DNA from: Lachnospiraceae bacterium
GTDB taxonomy: Bacteria > Bacillota > Clostridia > Lachnospirales > Lachnospiraceae
DNA: 64,000 bases
Assembly: GCA_029054245.1 (NCBI GenBank)
Contig: JAIDFQ010000004.1
Coordinates: 62,001-126,000, forward strand
Direction: 5' to 3'
A program made the position numbers and the translations under genes. Every line of letters starts with the position of its first letter. The stretch's first letter is position 1. Positions 39,290 through 50,652 of the stretch are shown one piece after another. A model generated the notes under the pieces. The model was not told the origin of the DNA, made no database searches, and was given only the letters and a program-made list of their open reading frames with translations.

Positions 39290-40363
39290 TTAATTTTCAT
39301 TCATTTTCGCCAGCTTTGCCGCCTGGTCCGCCGCAATACAAGCATCTATAATCTCCTGGATATCGCCGTCCATCACCTTATCAAGTTTATACAAGGTAAG
39401 TCCGATTCTGTGATCCGTAACACGCCCCTGAGGGAAATTATAGGTGCGGATTTTCTCGGAACGATCTCCCGTACCAATCTGGCTTCTTCTAAGCTCCGCT
39501 TCTGCGTCATGCGCCTTCTGTTGTTCGATATCATAAAGCTTAGCGCGCAGCAATGCAAATGCCTTAGCTTTGTTCTGCAGCTGAGACTTCTCTGTCTGGC
39601 TGTACACCACAATTCCGGTAGGATAATGCGTTAAACGCACAGCAGAGTCCGTGGTATTGACACACTGACCGCCATTTCCTGATGCACGCATGACATCAAT
39701 GCGGATATCCTTTTCGTCAATGACGATATCCACATCCTCCACCTCCGGCATTACAGCTACCGTAATAGTCGATGTGTGAATACGTCCGCCTGACTCTGTC
39801 TCCGGCACACGCTGCACACGATGAACACCGCTTTCATATTTCAGCTTGGAATATGCCCCCTGCCCGCTGATCATGAAATTGACTTCCTTCATACCGCCGA
39901 TGCCAATCTCATCCACATTCATGGTCTCCACTTTCCAGCGCTGCCCCTCCGCATAATGCACATAAAGGCGATAGACCTCTGCTGCAAAAAGAGCCGCTTC
40001 ATCTCCGCCAGCGCCTGCCCTGATTTCAACGATAACGTTCTTATCATCATTAGGGTCCTTAGGCAGCAGGAGAATTTTCAATTCCTGCTCAAGCTCTTCT
40101 ATGCGCTTCTTTGCCCCACTCAGTTCTTCCTTCAGCATTTCACGCATTTCTTCATCAGATTCCTCGTCCAGCATGGCAAGAGAATCCTCAACATCCTGTT
40201 TGGATTTTTTATATTCTTTATAAGCATTTACAATAGGTGTGAGGTCGCTTTGCTCTTTCATGAGCTTGCGGAACCGCTCCTGATTATTTGCAACCGTAGG
40301 CTCATTCAGTTCACCCATAATCTCTTCAAATCGAATCAATAAGTCTTCCAGTTTATCAAACAC
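39290..40363 (-). CDS. prfA: Peptide chain release factor 1
   Basis: [31 protein letters not shown] motif; probable GTG start VFDKLEDLL. Confidence 0.96.
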   Translation of the reverse strand: MFDKLEDLLIRFEEIMGELNEPTVANNQERFRKLMKEQSDLTPIVNAYKEYKKSKQDVEDSLAMLDEESDEEMREMLKEELSGAKKRIEELEQELKILLLPKDPNDDKNVIVEIRAGAGGDEAALFAAEVYRLYVHYAEGQRWKVETMNVDEIGIGGMKEVNFMISGQGAYSKLKYESGVHRVQRVPETESGGRIHTSTITVAVMPEVEDVDIVIDEKDIRIDVMRASGNGGQCVNTTDSAVRLTHYPTGIVVYSQTEKSQLQNKAKAFALLRAKLYDIEQQKAHDAEAELRRSQIGTGDRSEKIRTYNFPQGRVTDHRIGLTLYKLDKVMDGDIQEIIDACIAADQAAKLAKMNEN

Positions 40364-40367
40364 CGTT

Positions 40368-41201
40368 TTAACCTCCATATACGCCTGACACAACTCGGTC
40401 AAGCCCTGCTAAATCTCTACAGACCGTCACTTCTTTATATCCTGCCTCTTTCAAGTACCGACTCACATCTTCCGCCTGCGAACAGCCAATCTCAAAAAAG
40501 AGCATACCTCCGGGATAAAGATACCGTTCTGCTCCCTTTATGATCTCCCTATAGAAATATAACCCGTCTTCTTTTCCATCCAATGCCATAAGGGGGTCAT
40601 GTTCCCTAACTTCTTCCATAAGCGTGGGAATCACTTTGCTTGGAATATACGGCGGATTTGATACAATCATCTCATATTTTCCATGCACCTTTTCAAACAA
40701 ATCACTTTGGATAAATTCCGCTTCCAGTAAAAGCGCCTGGGCGTTTTCCCGCGCCACCTGCAATGCTGCTTCGGAAAGATCGCATCCTGTACCCACACAG
40801 TCGTTAGAATAACGCAGCAGGCTTAAAAGAATACATCCTGAACCGGTGCACATATCCAGAATACGCATACCATCATGAAGATTACGCATCACTTCCTCCA
40901 CCAATGTTTCCGTATCCTGCCTGGGAATCAGTACATCCGGTGTTACTTTGAATTTCATCCCCATAAACTCCTGATATCCCAGTATATGCTGCAAAGGGAT
41001 ATGCTTCCTTCGCAGATCAACATACTTTCTATATTGTTCAGACTGATTTTCTGTCACCAGAGATTCCCCATGCACCAGAAGATCATTCCTATCTGTGCCA
41101 CAAATCTCCTCAAGGAGAAGTCTGGCATCCAGCGCTGCCTCTTCTATTCCAGCCTCTTTCAGCCTGGACACACCCAAATCATATAATTTCCTATATTCCA
41201 T
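40368..41201 (-). CDS. prmC: Release factor N5-glutamine methyltransferase
   Basis: [17 protein letters not shown] and [13 protein letters not shown]. Confidence 0.94.
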   Translation of the reverse strand: MEYRKLYDLGVSRLKEAGIEEAALDARLLLEEICGTDRNDLLVHGESLVTENQSEQYRKYVDLRRKHIPLQHILGYQEFMGMKFKVTPDVLIPRQDTETLVEEVMRNLHDGMRILDMCTGSGCILLSLLRYSNDCVGTGCDLSEAALQVARENAQALLLEAEFIQSDLFEKVHGKYEMIVSNPPYIPSKVIPTLMEEVREHDPLMALDGKEDGLYFYREIIKGAERYLYPGGMLFFEIGCSQAEDVSRYLKEAGYKEVTVCRDLAGLDRVVSGVYGG

Positions 41202-42279
41202 CTGCATCCGCTGCTTTCCGATCCGCCGATTCATCATCTGCCAGTTTGCTCGCTATCGGTTCCTCCTTTAACGACTCATCTTCTGCTGCTTCTTCGTCCG
41301 CGGGTTCATCCACCAGCCAGGAATCGTCTACTTCATAGCCAAAAGTCTCATTCAGATAGGCTTTCCAGTCAAACACCGCCTCCACAGATTTCATGGCTAC
41401 TTCCACCATGCTCTCGTCAGGTTCCTTAGTCGTAAGCCGCTGTAAAAGCATTCCCGGTGCAGAAATGATTCTGACAAAAATATTATCGCTCCTTCCTGCA
41501 AGCCGAATGATTTCATAAGAAATTCCTGCAATGACAGGTATCAATACAATACGCAGCGCGATTTTAAGAGCGGGGTTCTGTACACGGATAAAAAAGAACA
41601 AAATAATGCTGACAAACATTACAAAAAACAAAAAGCTTGTTCCGCAGCGCTTATGGATACGGGAACTACGCATGACATTATGCACCGTAAGCGGTCTGCC
41701 TTTTTCGATACAATTGATGCACTTGTGCTCTGCACCATGATACTGATAAAGCCTTCTGATATCCTTCATAAGACTGATTCCCACCACGTAAGCAAAGAAA
41801 ATCAAAATCCTGATTGCTCCTTCTAAAATGGCAAGGAGGGATGCATTCCTCACAAAACCAGCCAATAATGATGAAAGAAAATATGGCAGCAAAATAAAGA
41901 TTCCTACCGCCAACACAATGGAAATCACCGTGGTAATACCCATCAGTATACTTTCACCTTTGCCGCCTGTCACCTTATCCAGCGTTTTATCAAACTTGGT
42001 TTCTTCCGCCTCTCCATCTTCATAAAAAGAAGCTGAAAAATTCAGCGTCTTCATACCCAGATGCAGAGAATCAATAAAATTAAAAACTCCCCTTATAAAA
42101 GGAATTTTAGTCAGCCTGCTTCCATGCATGCATCCGTGAAAAACATCCATTTCCACTTCGATTTCACCGTCAGGCTTTCTGATTGCAACGGCATAATCAT
42201 CCTTATTCCTCATCATGACGCCCTCTAAAACTGCCTGACCGCCTATTCCTGATGAACGATTTGCTTTATTTTTCTTCAT
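41191..42279 (-). CDS. DUF1385 family membrane protein
   Basis: IGGQAVLEGVMMRNKDDYAVAIRKPDG, YHGAEHKCINCIE. Confidence 0.92.
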   Translation of the reverse strand: MKKNKANRSSGIGGQAVLEGVMMRNKDDYAVAIRKPDGEIEVEMDVFHGCMHGSRLTKIPFIRGVFNFIDSLHLGMKTLNFSASFYEDGEAEETKFDKTLDKVTGGKGESILMGITTVISIVLAVGIFILLPYFLSSLLAGFVRNASLLAILEGAIRILIFFAYVVGISLMKDIRRLYQYHGAEHKCINCIEKGRPLTVHNVMRSSRIHKRCGTSFLFFVMFVSIILFFFIRVQNPALKIALRIVLIPVIAGISYEIIRLAGRSDNIFVRIISAPGMLLQRLTTKEPDESMVEVAMKSVEAVFDWKAYLNETFGYEVDDSWLVDEPADEEAAEDESLKEEPIASKLADDESADRKAADADGI

Positions 42280-42296
42280 GTGACTCTCCATATATA

Positions 42297-42410
42297 AACA
42301 ACGGATGCCACGCTTCGCGAGCCATCCTTATGTCAACAACGAATGCCGCTCTTCGCGAGCCATCCTTATATCAATATCAGATGCCGCTCTTCGCGAGTCA
42401 TCCTTATGTT
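42297..42410. repeat. Three tandem 38-bp REP-like palindromic units
   Basis: 42297-42334, 42335-42372, 42373-42410: aacaacggatgccacgcttcgcgagccatccttatgtc and variants. Confidence 0.92.
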
Positions 42411-42415
42411 AAAAT

Positions 42416-42443
42416 AAGGTTGAGATGTAACACCCCAACCTTT
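42416..42443 (-). terminator. rpmE terminator
   Basis: aaggttg...caacctt stem; A/T-rich TTATTTT on the - strand. Confidence 0.6.
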
Positions 42444-42453
42444 TCTTGCAGAA

Positions 42454-42660
42454 CTATTTGCTTTCCACACCATATTTCTTATTGAACTTATCGATACGTC
42501 CATCGGCTCTCGCTGCCTTCTGCTGACCGGTGTAGAATGAATGGCATTTAGAACATACTTCAACGTGAATATCCTTTTTCGTTGAACCTGTTACAAATGT
42601 ATTGCCACAGTTGCAAGTTACAGTTGCCTGATAGAACTCAGGATGGATTCCTTCTTTCAT
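42454..42660 (-). CDS. rpmE: 50S ribosomal protein L31
   Basis: [48 protein letters not shown]. Confidence 0.97.
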   Translation of the reverse strand: MKEGIHPEFYQATVTCNCGNTFVTGSTKKDIHVEVCSKCHSFYTGQQKAARADGRIDKFNKKYGVESK

Positions 42661-42800
42661 GCTTTCACCTCTCTATAATAACATTATAATCTGAATCAAT
42701 TTGTTCTCATCTGCCGGTGCAGGCATATATGCTGATACATATGATAACCCGAAACAGCTTTTTAATTGTATCACAGCTTATTCAAGGTTGCAAGTACTTT

Positions 42801-44300
42801 TTAAAACCATTTTATTTTTTTGACAAGATTCACAAATTCCTGGTTGTTCCTTGTCTTTGCAAACATATCCAATATTTTATCTACTGCTTCCTCCGGTTTT
42901 AAACCATTCAACGCTTTGCGCATGATGTTGATTGCCTCCAACTCATCCTGTGCCAGCAGAAGGTCTTCCCTTCTTGTACTGGATTTTGGAATGTCAATCG
43001 CCGGGAACACCCGCTTTTCGGAAAGCTTACGGTCGAGAACCAATTCCATATTGCCAGTTCCCTTAAATTCCTCATAAACCACATCATCCATCTTGCTTCC
43101 AGTGTCAACCAATGCTGTTGCAAGAATCGTCAGGGAACCACCCTCACGCATATTTCTGGCAGCGCCGAAAAACCGTTTCGGCATGTGCAGGGCTGCCGGG
43201 TCAAGACCACCCGACAAGGTACGTCCGCTTGGCGGAACCGTCAGGTTATATGCCCTTGTCAGCCTGGTGATACTGTCAATTAAGATCATAACATCCTTCT
43301 TATGTTCTACCAGGCGTTTTCCTCTTTCAATTACCATTTCTGCCACACGCTTATGGTGATCCGGCAATTCATCAAAGGTGGAATAAATAACTTCCACATT
43401 CGGTCCCTCAATTGCTTCCTTGATATCCGTCACTTCTTCCGGTCGTTCGTCAATCAGAAGAATAATCAAATGAACATCTGGAGAATTGCGCTTGATAGAC
43501 TTTGCCACATCCTTAAGGAGCGTTGTCTTACCGGCTTTGGGCGGAGAAACGATCATGCCGCGCTGCCCTTTTCCCACCGGACTGATTAAATCCATGATTC
43601 TCATTGAGACACTTGCCCCCGGCATTTCCAGATGCAGTCTTTCATCCGGGAAAACAGGTGTCATATCTTCAAAATTACACCGCCTTGAAGCAACCTCAGG
43701 CGAATAACCGTTAATCGATTTTACGTAAAGAAGGGCTGCAAACTTTTCTCCCTGCGTCCTAACGCGGGTATTCCCTTCCAGAATATCTCCGGTTTTCAGA
43801 CCAAACCGCCGTATCTGGCTGGGCGCCACATATACATCATGATCTCCCGGCAGGTAATTTTCACAGCGAATGAACCCGTATCCATCAGGCATAACCTCAA
43901 GGATACCGCTTGCTGCAATACCACTGTCCAGTTCCGTAGGGAACTTGTCCTCATCCGGTCGTTGTTCCTCTACCCTGCCTTCTGTGCGTTCTGTCCGATA
44001 TTCCGATTTTTCTGTACGCTCTGCCTTGTATTCACCTTTCTCAGGTCTTCCCTCTGCCCTGCCTTCTGCAAGCTCACTTTTTTCCTCCGTCCTTCCCACA
44101 GCAGCCTGTCTCGCAGGAGCCGTTTTTGCCGGTGCGGATTTGGGCGGCACATTTTTCCCCTGAGCCTTATCCTTCTCGTCCTCCGCCAGCATCAGCTCAA
44201 TAAGCTCTGCCTTCTTCATCGTCGAAGTTCCTTTTAGCCCTCTGGCTTTTGCTATCGCCTTCAGATCAGCCAATGCCAAAGACTCATACTTTTCTCTCAT
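42801..44300 (-). CDS. rho: Transcription termination factor Rho
   Basis: GILEVMPDGYGFIRCENYLPG, GQRGMIVSPPKAGKTTLLKDVA. Confidence 0.97.
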   Translation of the reverse strand: MREKYESLALADLKAIAKARGLKGTSTMKKAELIELMLAEDEKDKAQGKNVPPKSAPAKTAPARQAAVGRTEEKSELAEGRAEGRPEKGEYKAERTEKSEYRTERTEGRVEEQRPDEDKFPTELDSGIAASGILEVMPDGYGFIRCENYLPGDHDVYVAPSQIRRFGLKTGDILEGNTRVRTQGEKFAALLYVKSINGYSPEVASRRCNFEDMTPVFPDERLHLEMPGASVSMRIMDLISPVGKGQRGMIVSPPKAGKTTLLKDVAKSIKRNSPDVHLIILLIDERPEEVTDIKEAIEGPNVEVIYSTFDELPDHHKRVAEMVIERGKRLVEHKKDVMILIDSITRLTRAYNLTVPPSGRTLSGGLDPAALHMPKRFFGAARNMREGGSLTILATALVDTGSKMDDVVYEEFKGTGNMELVLDRKLSEKRVFPAIDIPKSSTRREDLLLAQDELEAINIMRKALNGLKPEEAVDKILDMFAKTRNNQEFVNLVKKIKWF

Positions 44301-44566
44301 AAGATCCTCCATTCATCTATTATCATAAAGAAAATCAAAATAATTTCAAACTAAAATATATTCTTCGGGAATTAAATACGATTTGTTATCTGAAATGTCT
44401 TCACAAAGGATTATACAACATAACGTCCAAAATAGAAAGGGGTTTTCACAAAATGGGCATAAGCGTAGTCGTAGGTGGTATTTTAAACTGGTTTGAGCTG
44501 TGTATCGGCTGATTGGCATACCGGATTCTATCTGTGTGGTCTGTAGATTGAACGGGGAATGTGGGA

Positions 44567-44613
44567 AGTTGGTTAAGGGGCGCTGCCCTGCCGTCACCGC
44601 CCCTTAACCAACT
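44567..44613. repeat. 16-bp perfect GC-rich hairpin between rho and the purF-like gene
   Basis: AGTTGGTTAAGGGGCG-N15-CGCCCCTTAACCAACT, no U-tract. Confidence 0.85.
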
Positions 44614-44650
44614 GCCATACCTATAAGCAGCAATAATAAGTTCTACGCCC

Positions 44651-46057
44651 TTACTCTTTTCCATCCCAGCAGTAAGTGCAGAGTTTGCTTCTGTCAATCC
44701 CCACCGATTCTATCATATCATCCAGTCTATGGTATTTAAGTGAAGTGAAATTCAGCTGTACGCCGATCCGTCTGATCATCTCCTGGTATTCCGGGGTTTC
44801 CGGATTGGAGTAGGCGCTTAAGTTCACGTTCTTGCCGTCTCCTTCCATTTCCTTGATGATCCTTCTTGTAATCAAATCCATCTCCGACGTAGAACGGGAG
44901 AAATTGAGGTACTTACATCCATACAAAATAGGAGGGCAGGCAGGTCTTATATGAACCTCCTTGGCGCCGCTCTGGTATAGGAACTCCGTCGTTTCCCTAA
45001 GCTGAGTTCCCCGCACGATAGAATCATCAATGAGCAAAAGGCTTTTGTCCTGAATCAAATCATGTACTGGTATCAGCTTCATTTTCGCAATTAGATTTCT
45101 CTGGCTCTGGATGGTCGGCATAAAGGACCTGGGCCAGGTAGGTGTATATTTGATAAATGGTCTGGAAAACGGAATTCCTGACGCATTGGAATATCCAACT
45201 GCATGGGCAATGCCTGAATCCGGCACACCAGCCACATTATCAGGAGATGCATCATCCCTTTTGGCAAGGATTGCACCACAATTGTAACGCATCTTCTCTA
45301 CGCTGATGCCCTCGTAGGAAGAAGAAGGATAACCATAATACACCCACAGGAAGGTACAGATTTTCATATCTGAGCCGGGATTTACCAGCGTCCTGACCTC
45401 CTCCGGCGTCACGATGACCACCTCGCCAGGACCTAATTCCCGCTCCCCCACATATCCCAGATTTAAATAAGCAAAGTTTTCAAAGGAGATACAGTATCCG
45501 TCTTCCTTTTTTCCGATAGCCACCGGTGTTCTGCCCATTTTATCCCTTGCCGCATAGATGCCCTTGGGCGTCAACAGGGAAATCGTCATGGAACCATCGA
45601 TCAGTTCCTGGGCATAGGTAATGCCTTCAATCAGATTATCTTTCTGATTGATGATCGCCGCCACCAATTCTGTGGCATTGATGTCACCGCCGCTCATTTC
45701 AAGAAAATGCGTATGCCCCATAGTAAAAATCTTTTTAACGATTTCATCCAAATTATTGATCTTTCCCACCGTCATGATTGCATAAGTTCCATGGTGGGAA
45801 CGGACTAAAAGCGGCTGCGGCTCATAGTCTGAAATACAGCCGATTCCCAAAGTCCCATGCATCTCGTTTACATCTTTGTCGAACTTGGTGCGAAAAGGTG
45901 CATTTTCAATATTATGAATTGCACGGTCAAAGCCATTTTCCTTACTATAAACAGCCATTCCCGCTCTCCTTGTTCCCAGATGGGAATGATAGTCCGTGCC
46001 GAAAAACAAATCAAATACACAATCTTTCTTTGAAGCCACTCCAAAAAATCCGCCCAA
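44651..46057 (-). CDS. Amidophosphoribosyltransferase-like paralog lacking the N-terminal Cys
   Basis: MGGFFGVASKKDCVFDLFFGTDYHSHLGTRRAGMAVY and PRTase motif LLLIDDSIVRGTQLRET. Confidence 0.85.
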   Translation of the reverse strand: MGGFFGVASKKDCVFDLFFGTDYHSHLGTRRAGMAVYSKENGFDRAIHNIENAPFRTKFDKDVNEMHGTLGIGCISDYEPQPLLVRSHHGTYAIMTVGKINNLDEIVKKIFTMGHTHFLEMSGGDINATELVAAIINQKDNLIEGITYAQELIDGSMTISLLTPKGIYAARDKMGRTPVAIGKKEDGYCISFENFAYLNLGYVGERELGPGEVVIVTPEEVRTLVNPGSDMKICTFLWVYYGYPSSSYEGISVEKMRYNCGAILAKRDDASPDNVAGVPDSGIAHAVGYSNASGIPFSRPFIKYTPTWPRSFMPTIQSQRNLIAKMKLIPVHDLIQDKSLLLIDDSIVRGTQLRETTEFLYQSGAKEVHIRPACPPILYGCKYLNFSRSTSEMDLITRRIIKEMEGDGKNVNLSAYSNPETPEYQEMIRRIGVQLNFTSLKYHRLDDMIESVGIDRSKLCTYCWDGKE

Positions 46058-46070
46058 AATTCACGCCTCC

Positions 46071-47525
46071 TTAAACATTAATCTCTGCCTTTATGCCAAG
46101 CAGAGCTTTATTTTTATCTAAAACAGGGTATACCACCTGCGCAAGGAATTTTTCTACCTGTTCCTTAGAACGTCCTACATACCTTGACGGCTCCATCGTT
46201 TTTTGCAGATCTTCCAACGTCATATTGAAAGCAGGATCCGCTGCAATCAGTTCCAAAAGATTATTTTCTTTTCCTTCCACCTTCACATTCCGACCTGCTT
46301 CCATGGAAAGCTCCCTTATCTTCTCATGAAGTTCTTGTCTGTTGCCGCCCATCTTTACAGCATCCATCATGATATTTTCGGTTGCCATAAACGGAAGCTC
46401 GCTTAACATATGCTTCTTAATAACCTTCGGATAAACCACAAGTCCGTCCACTACATTAAGGCAAAGATCCAAGATACCGTCAATTGCCAGAAAACCTTCC
46501 GGAATAGAAAGGCGCTTATTGGCAGAATCATCCAGCGTTCTTTCAAACCACTGGGTCGCAGAAGTAATTGCCGGATTTAAGGCGTCGATCATCACATATC
46601 TGGAAAGAGACGCAATTCTTTCACTGCGCATGGGATTCCGTTTATATGCCATGGCGGAGGAACCAATCTGGCTTTTTTCAAAAGGCTCTTCTACTTCCTT
46701 TAAATGCTGTAAAAGCCTTATATCATTGGACATTTTGTGCGCACTAGCTGCAATGCCCGCAAGTACATTGGCAACTCTCGTGTCTACCTTTCGTGAGTAA
46801 GTCTGACCTGATACCGGATAGCACTCTTTAAATCCCATCTTCTCAGCAATCATAGGATCGATCTTATCTATCGTTTCCTGATCCCCATTAAACAGTTCCA
46901 AAAAAGACGCCTGTGTTCCCGTAGTGCCCTTTGATCCGAGAAGCTTCATACCGGAAAGCACATATTCTAAATCCTCCAGATCAAGCATGAACTCCTGCAT
47001 CCACAGCGCTGCCCTCTTTCCCACCGTAGTAGGCTGGGCTGGCTGAAAATGAGTAAATGCCAACGTAGGCTGGGCTTTGTATCTATCCGCAAAAGATGCC
47101 AGTTTGGAAAGCACATTTATAAGTTTCTTCTTTACCAGCCTGAGCGCTTCCGTCATTACAATGATATCTGTATTGTCTCCCACGTAACAGCTGGTAGCGC
47201 CAAGGTGAATGATGCCTGCTGCCTTCGGGCACTGCTTTCCGTACGCATACACATGGCTCATGACATCATGGCGCACTTCCTTTTCTCTTGCCTTTGCCAC
47301 ATCATAATTAATGTCATTTACATGGAGCCGTAATTCATCGATCTGTTCCTGCGAAATGACAGGTTTGCCGTCCTGGGAAAGACCAAGCTCCATCTCCGTT
47401 TCAGCCAGCGCGATCCATAACTTTCTCCAAGTCCTGAACTTCATATCAGGTGAAAAGATATACTGCATTTCCCTGCTTGCATAACGTTCCGACAAGGGAC
47501 TTACATATCTGTCTGTACTCATCAC
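46071..47525 (-). CDS. purB: Adenylosuccinate lyase
   Basis: IGSSAMAYKRNPMRSERI fumarase/aspartase superfamily signature. Confidence 0.95.
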   Translation of the reverse strand: MMSTDRYVSPLSERYASREMQYIFSPDMKFRTWRKLWIALAETEMELGLSQDGKPVISQEQIDELRLHVNDINYDVAKAREKEVRHDVMSHVYAYGKQCPKAAGIIHLGATSCYVGDNTDIIVMTEALRLVKKKLINVLSKLASFADRYKAQPTLAFTHFQPAQPTTVGKRAALWMQEFMLDLEDLEYVLSGMKLLGSKGTTGTQASFLELFNGDQETIDKIDPMIAEKMGFKECYPVSGQTYSRKVDTRVANVLAGIAASAHKMSNDIRLLQHLKEVEEPFEKSQIGSSAMAYKRNPMRSERIASLSRYVMIDALNPAITSATQWFERTLDDSANKRLSIPEGFLAIDGILDLCLNVVDGLVVYPKVIKKHMLSELPFMATENIMMDAVKMGGNRQELHEKIRELSMEAGRNVKVEGKENNLLELIAADPAFNMTLEDLQKTMEPSRYVGRSKEQVEKFLAQVVYPVLDKNKALLGIKAEINV

Positions 47526-47545
47526 AATCCTCCTACTTTTGCTTC

Positions 47546-49057
47546 CTAGTGATCGAACTCGCCCCTGATATCCTCACAAGGCGGATCCATCGGATATTTT
47601 CCTGTAAAGCACCCCTTACAGATGCCCCTGTTCTCCACAATTTCAACAAGCCGCTCCTCCCTGAGATATCCAAGGGAATCCGCTCCAATGATTCTGCAGA
47701 TTTCCTCCACAGAACGATTGTATGCGATCAGCTGCTCTCTGGCAGGCACATCTGTCCCGAAATAGCAGGGCCACAAAAAGGGCGGTGCGCTGACCCTCAT
47801 ATGTACTTCCTTCGCACCTGCTTCCCTGAGCATATGTACGATTCTGTCGGAGGTCGTGCCGCGCACAATAGAGTCATCAATCATTATGATGCGTTTTCCT
47901 TCCACTGCCTCCCTAAGGGCGTTTAATTTTACCTGTACACTGTTTTGCCTGCTTTTCTGTTTTGGCTTGATGAATGTTCTGCCCACATAGGTGTTCTTTA
48001 CAAATGCCTGACCATAAGGGATACCTGACTGTAAAGAATACCCCAGCGCCGCACAGTTGCCTGATTCCGGCACACCCACCACAAGGTCTGCCTCCACCGG
48101 CGAGTCTATTGCCAGGAACTTTCCTGCCAGGATACGGGAATTATAAACGCTCATACCATCTATATAGCTGTCCGGTCTTGCAAAATAAATGTACTCAAAC
48201 ACACATCTTGCATGCTGCTCTTGTGGGATGCACATGCTCTTGTCTGATTCAATCCCGTTTTCCGGAGAAATCGTCACAATCTCTCCCGGTTCTACATCCC
48301 GCACGAACTCTGCCCCTACAGTGTCAAGAGCACAAGTCTCAGATGCCAAAATATAAGCGTTATCCCTCTTTCCAATACAAAGCGGCTTAAATCCAAAAGG
48401 GTCCCTTGCTCCAATCAGTTTGCGGGGGGACATGACGATAAGGGAGTACGCCCCTTTGATCTTCTGCATAGCGCGCCCAACAGCTTCTTCCACCGTCTTT
48501 GCGTTCAGCCGCTCCCGCGCAATGTGATAGGCGATTACCTCTGAATCAATGGTGGTCTGAAAAATAGCGCCTGTGTATTCCAATTCCCTTCGAAGCTCTG
48601 GTGCATTGATCAGGTTTCCATTATGGGCAAGTCCAAGCGTACCCTTTACATAATTCAGCACAAGCGGCTGTGCATTTTCTCTGGTGGAGCTTCCGGCGGT
48701 GGAATATCTCACATGCCCTACGCCGATATCTCCCTTTAATTTCTCTAATATTTCAGGGGTAAATGCTTCATTCAATAAGCCCATATCTTTAGCGCTTAAA
48801 ACTTTTCCCTTAGGACCTGCGGTATCACTGACGGCAATACCGCAGCTTTCCTGACCTCTGTGCTGCAGCGCAAACAAGCCATAGTATATGGTGGATGCTA
48901 CATCTCCGCCGTCAAAATCATAGACACCGAAGACACCGCACTCCTCACCCAGCTTATCTGATGCCGGCTGACTTTCTTTATCAACACGCCTTTCTTCCAG
49001 TTCCACAATGCTGTCTTCTTTTTCCATTATACACTCCTCATCCGCCTCTGCGGACAT
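47546..49057 (-). CDS. purF: Amidophosphoribosyltransferase
   Basis: EECGVFGVYDF...ALQHRGQESCGIAV and IIMIDDSIVRGTTSDRIV. Confidence 0.96.
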   Translation of the reverse strand: MSAEADEECIMEKEDSIVELEERRVDKESQPASDKLGEECGVFGVYDFDGGDVASTIYYGLFALQHRGQESCGIAVSDTAGPKGKVLSAKDMGLLNEAFTPEILEKLKGDIGVGHVRYSTAGSSTRENAQPLVLNYVKGTLGLAHNGNLINAPELRRELEYTGAIFQTTIDSEVIAYHIARERLNAKTVEEAVGRAMQKIKGAYSLIVMSPRKLIGARDPFGFKPLCIGKRDNAYILASETCALDTVGAEFVRDVEPGEIVTISPENGIESDKSMCIPQEQHARCVFEYIYFARPDSYIDGMSVYNSRILAGKFLAIDSPVEADLVVGVPESGNCAALGYSLQSGIPYGQAFVKNTYVGRTFIKPKQKSRQNSVQVKLNALREAVEGKRIIMIDDSIVRGTTSDRIVHMLREAGAKEVHMRVSAPPFLWPCYFGTDVPAREQLIAYNRSVEEICRIIGADSLGYLREERLVEIVENRGICKGCFTGKYPMDPPCEDIRGEFDH

Positions 49058-49125
49058 TCATTCACGCATTTACATACGGCTTTCAAGCATTCCGCCCCGC
49101 ATGACTGCTTTTCCTCTTGCTAAGT

Positions 49126-49833
49126 TTATGCCAGCCCAAGACGCTTGAATACTTCGTTGTAGGCCTCTTCCACATTCCCAAGATCTCTGCGGAAACGATC
49201 CTTGTCCAGCTTTTCATTGGTATTTACATCCCAGAGACGGCAGGTATCCGGTGAAGTCTCGTCTGCAAGGAGGATTTCTCCATGGAAGCGCCCAAATTCA
49301 ATCTTAAAATCGATGAGCTTTATATCTGCCTGAAGGAAATATGCCTTCAAAACCTCATTTACTTTAAATGCGTATTTTTTGATTACTTCGATTTCTTCCC
49401 ATGTGGCAAGACCCAGCGCAACGGCAAAATAGCTGTTGATCAAAGGATCGCCCAATTCATCATTTTTATAGCTGAATTCAATAGTAGGCTCTTTAAAAGG
49501 CGTTCCCTCCGGTACTCCCAGACGTTTTGAAAAGCTTCCGGCAGCCACATTACGGATGATTACCTCAAGAGGTACGATTTCCACCTTCTTAACAGCAGTC
49601 TGTCTGTCACTTAATTCCTCGATCAAATGCGTCGGCACCCCTTCTTTCTCAAGAAGCTTGAACACATGGTTGCTCATACGGTTGTTGATTACGCCTTTTC
49701 CAACAATGGTTCCTTTCTTTTCACCATTAAAGGCTGTCGCATCGTCCTTATAATCCACGATCACTACATCGGGATCCTCTGTTGCAAATACCTTCTTTGC
49801 TTTTCCTTCATAAAGCTGTTCCTTTTTTTCCAT
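49126..49833 (-). CDS. purC: Phosphoribosylaminoimidazole-succinocarboxamide synthase
   Basis: [46 protein letters not shown]. Confidence 0.96.
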   Translation of the reverse strand: MEKKEQLYEGKAKKVFATEDPDVVIVDYKDDATAFNGEKKGTIVGKGVINNRMSNHVFKLLEKEGVPTHLIEELSDRQTAVKKVEIVPLEVIIRNVAAGSFSKRLGVPEGTPFKEPTIEFSYKNDELGDPLINSYFAVALGLATWEEIEVIKKYAFKVNEVLKAYFLQADIKLIDFKIEFGRFHGEILLADETSPDTCRLWDVNTNEKLDKDRFRRDLGNVEEAYNEVFKRLGLA

Positions 49834-49873
49834 AGCTTCCTCCATTCCGCCGCCATGCGGCAATATGTTATTT

Positions 49874-50638
49874 TTATAAAGTAAATTTCCCTATAAACTC
49901 CCTGACTCTTTCCTTATCGGATGCAAAAATCTCTTCCGGAGTTCCCTGTGCCTGTATGAGCCCCTGTTCCATAAAGATAATCCTGTCCGACAGTTCTCTT
50001 GCGAACTGCATTTCATGGGTCACGATAATCATGGTCATGTGCTCCTTTGCCAGCTGCTTAATGACCTTTAAGACTTCTCCTGTCAGTTCCGGGTCAAGAG
50101 CAGAAGTTGGTTCATCAAAAAATAAAATCTTGGGCTGAAGCGCCAGCGCCCTTGCAATAGATACCCTCTGCTGCTGTCCACCTGATAGCTGGCAGGGATA
50201 CGCATCCGCTTTATCTAAAAGTCCCAACTGCTCTAAAAGTCCCTTTGCCTGACTGACCGCTTCCCTTTTAGGTACGCCGTTCACCCGCATAGGTGCATCT
50301 ATAATATTGCGCATAACGCTGAAATGCGGAAATAAATTGAAGTTTTGAAATACCAGCCCGAAATATTTTTGAATTCTCTTTAATTCCTGCTTTTTAGCAT
50401 ATACGCACCTGCCGTCTTCTTCCCATGCTGCCTTTTCCCCAAGATAGATCAGTTCTCCGCCATCCATCTTCTCAAGCATGGTCGCGCACCGAAGCAACGT
50501 AGATTTTCCCGACCCTGAAGGTCCTATAATGGATACTACCTCTCCCTCCTTCACAGAAAGCGAAATATCCTTGATTACATCCAGTTCGTCAAATCCCTTA
50601 CTCATATGATTGATTTCCAGTAAAACCTCTGCCCCCAT
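49874..50638 (-). CDS. Amino-acid ABC transporter ATP-binding protein
   Basis: [46 protein letters not shown]. Confidence 0.96.
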   Translation of the reverse strand: MGAEVLLEINHMSKGFDELDVIKDISLSVKEGEVVSIIGPSGSGKSTLLRCATMLEKMDGGELIYLGEKAAWEEDGRCVYAKKQELKRIQKYFGLVFQNFNLFPHFSVMRNIIDAPMRVNGVPKREAVSQAKGLLEQLGLLDKADAYPCQLSGGQQQRVSIARALALQPKILFFDEPTSALDPELTGEVLKVIKQLAKEHMTMIIVTHEMQFARELSDRIIFMEQGLIQAQGTPEEIFASDKERVREFIGKFTL

Positions 50639-50652
50639 GACTTCTTCACCTC

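Noticed and set aside
42297-42410. CRISPR array
   Set aside because: Units are directly adjacent with no variable spacers, are palindromic, and have no cas genes nearby.
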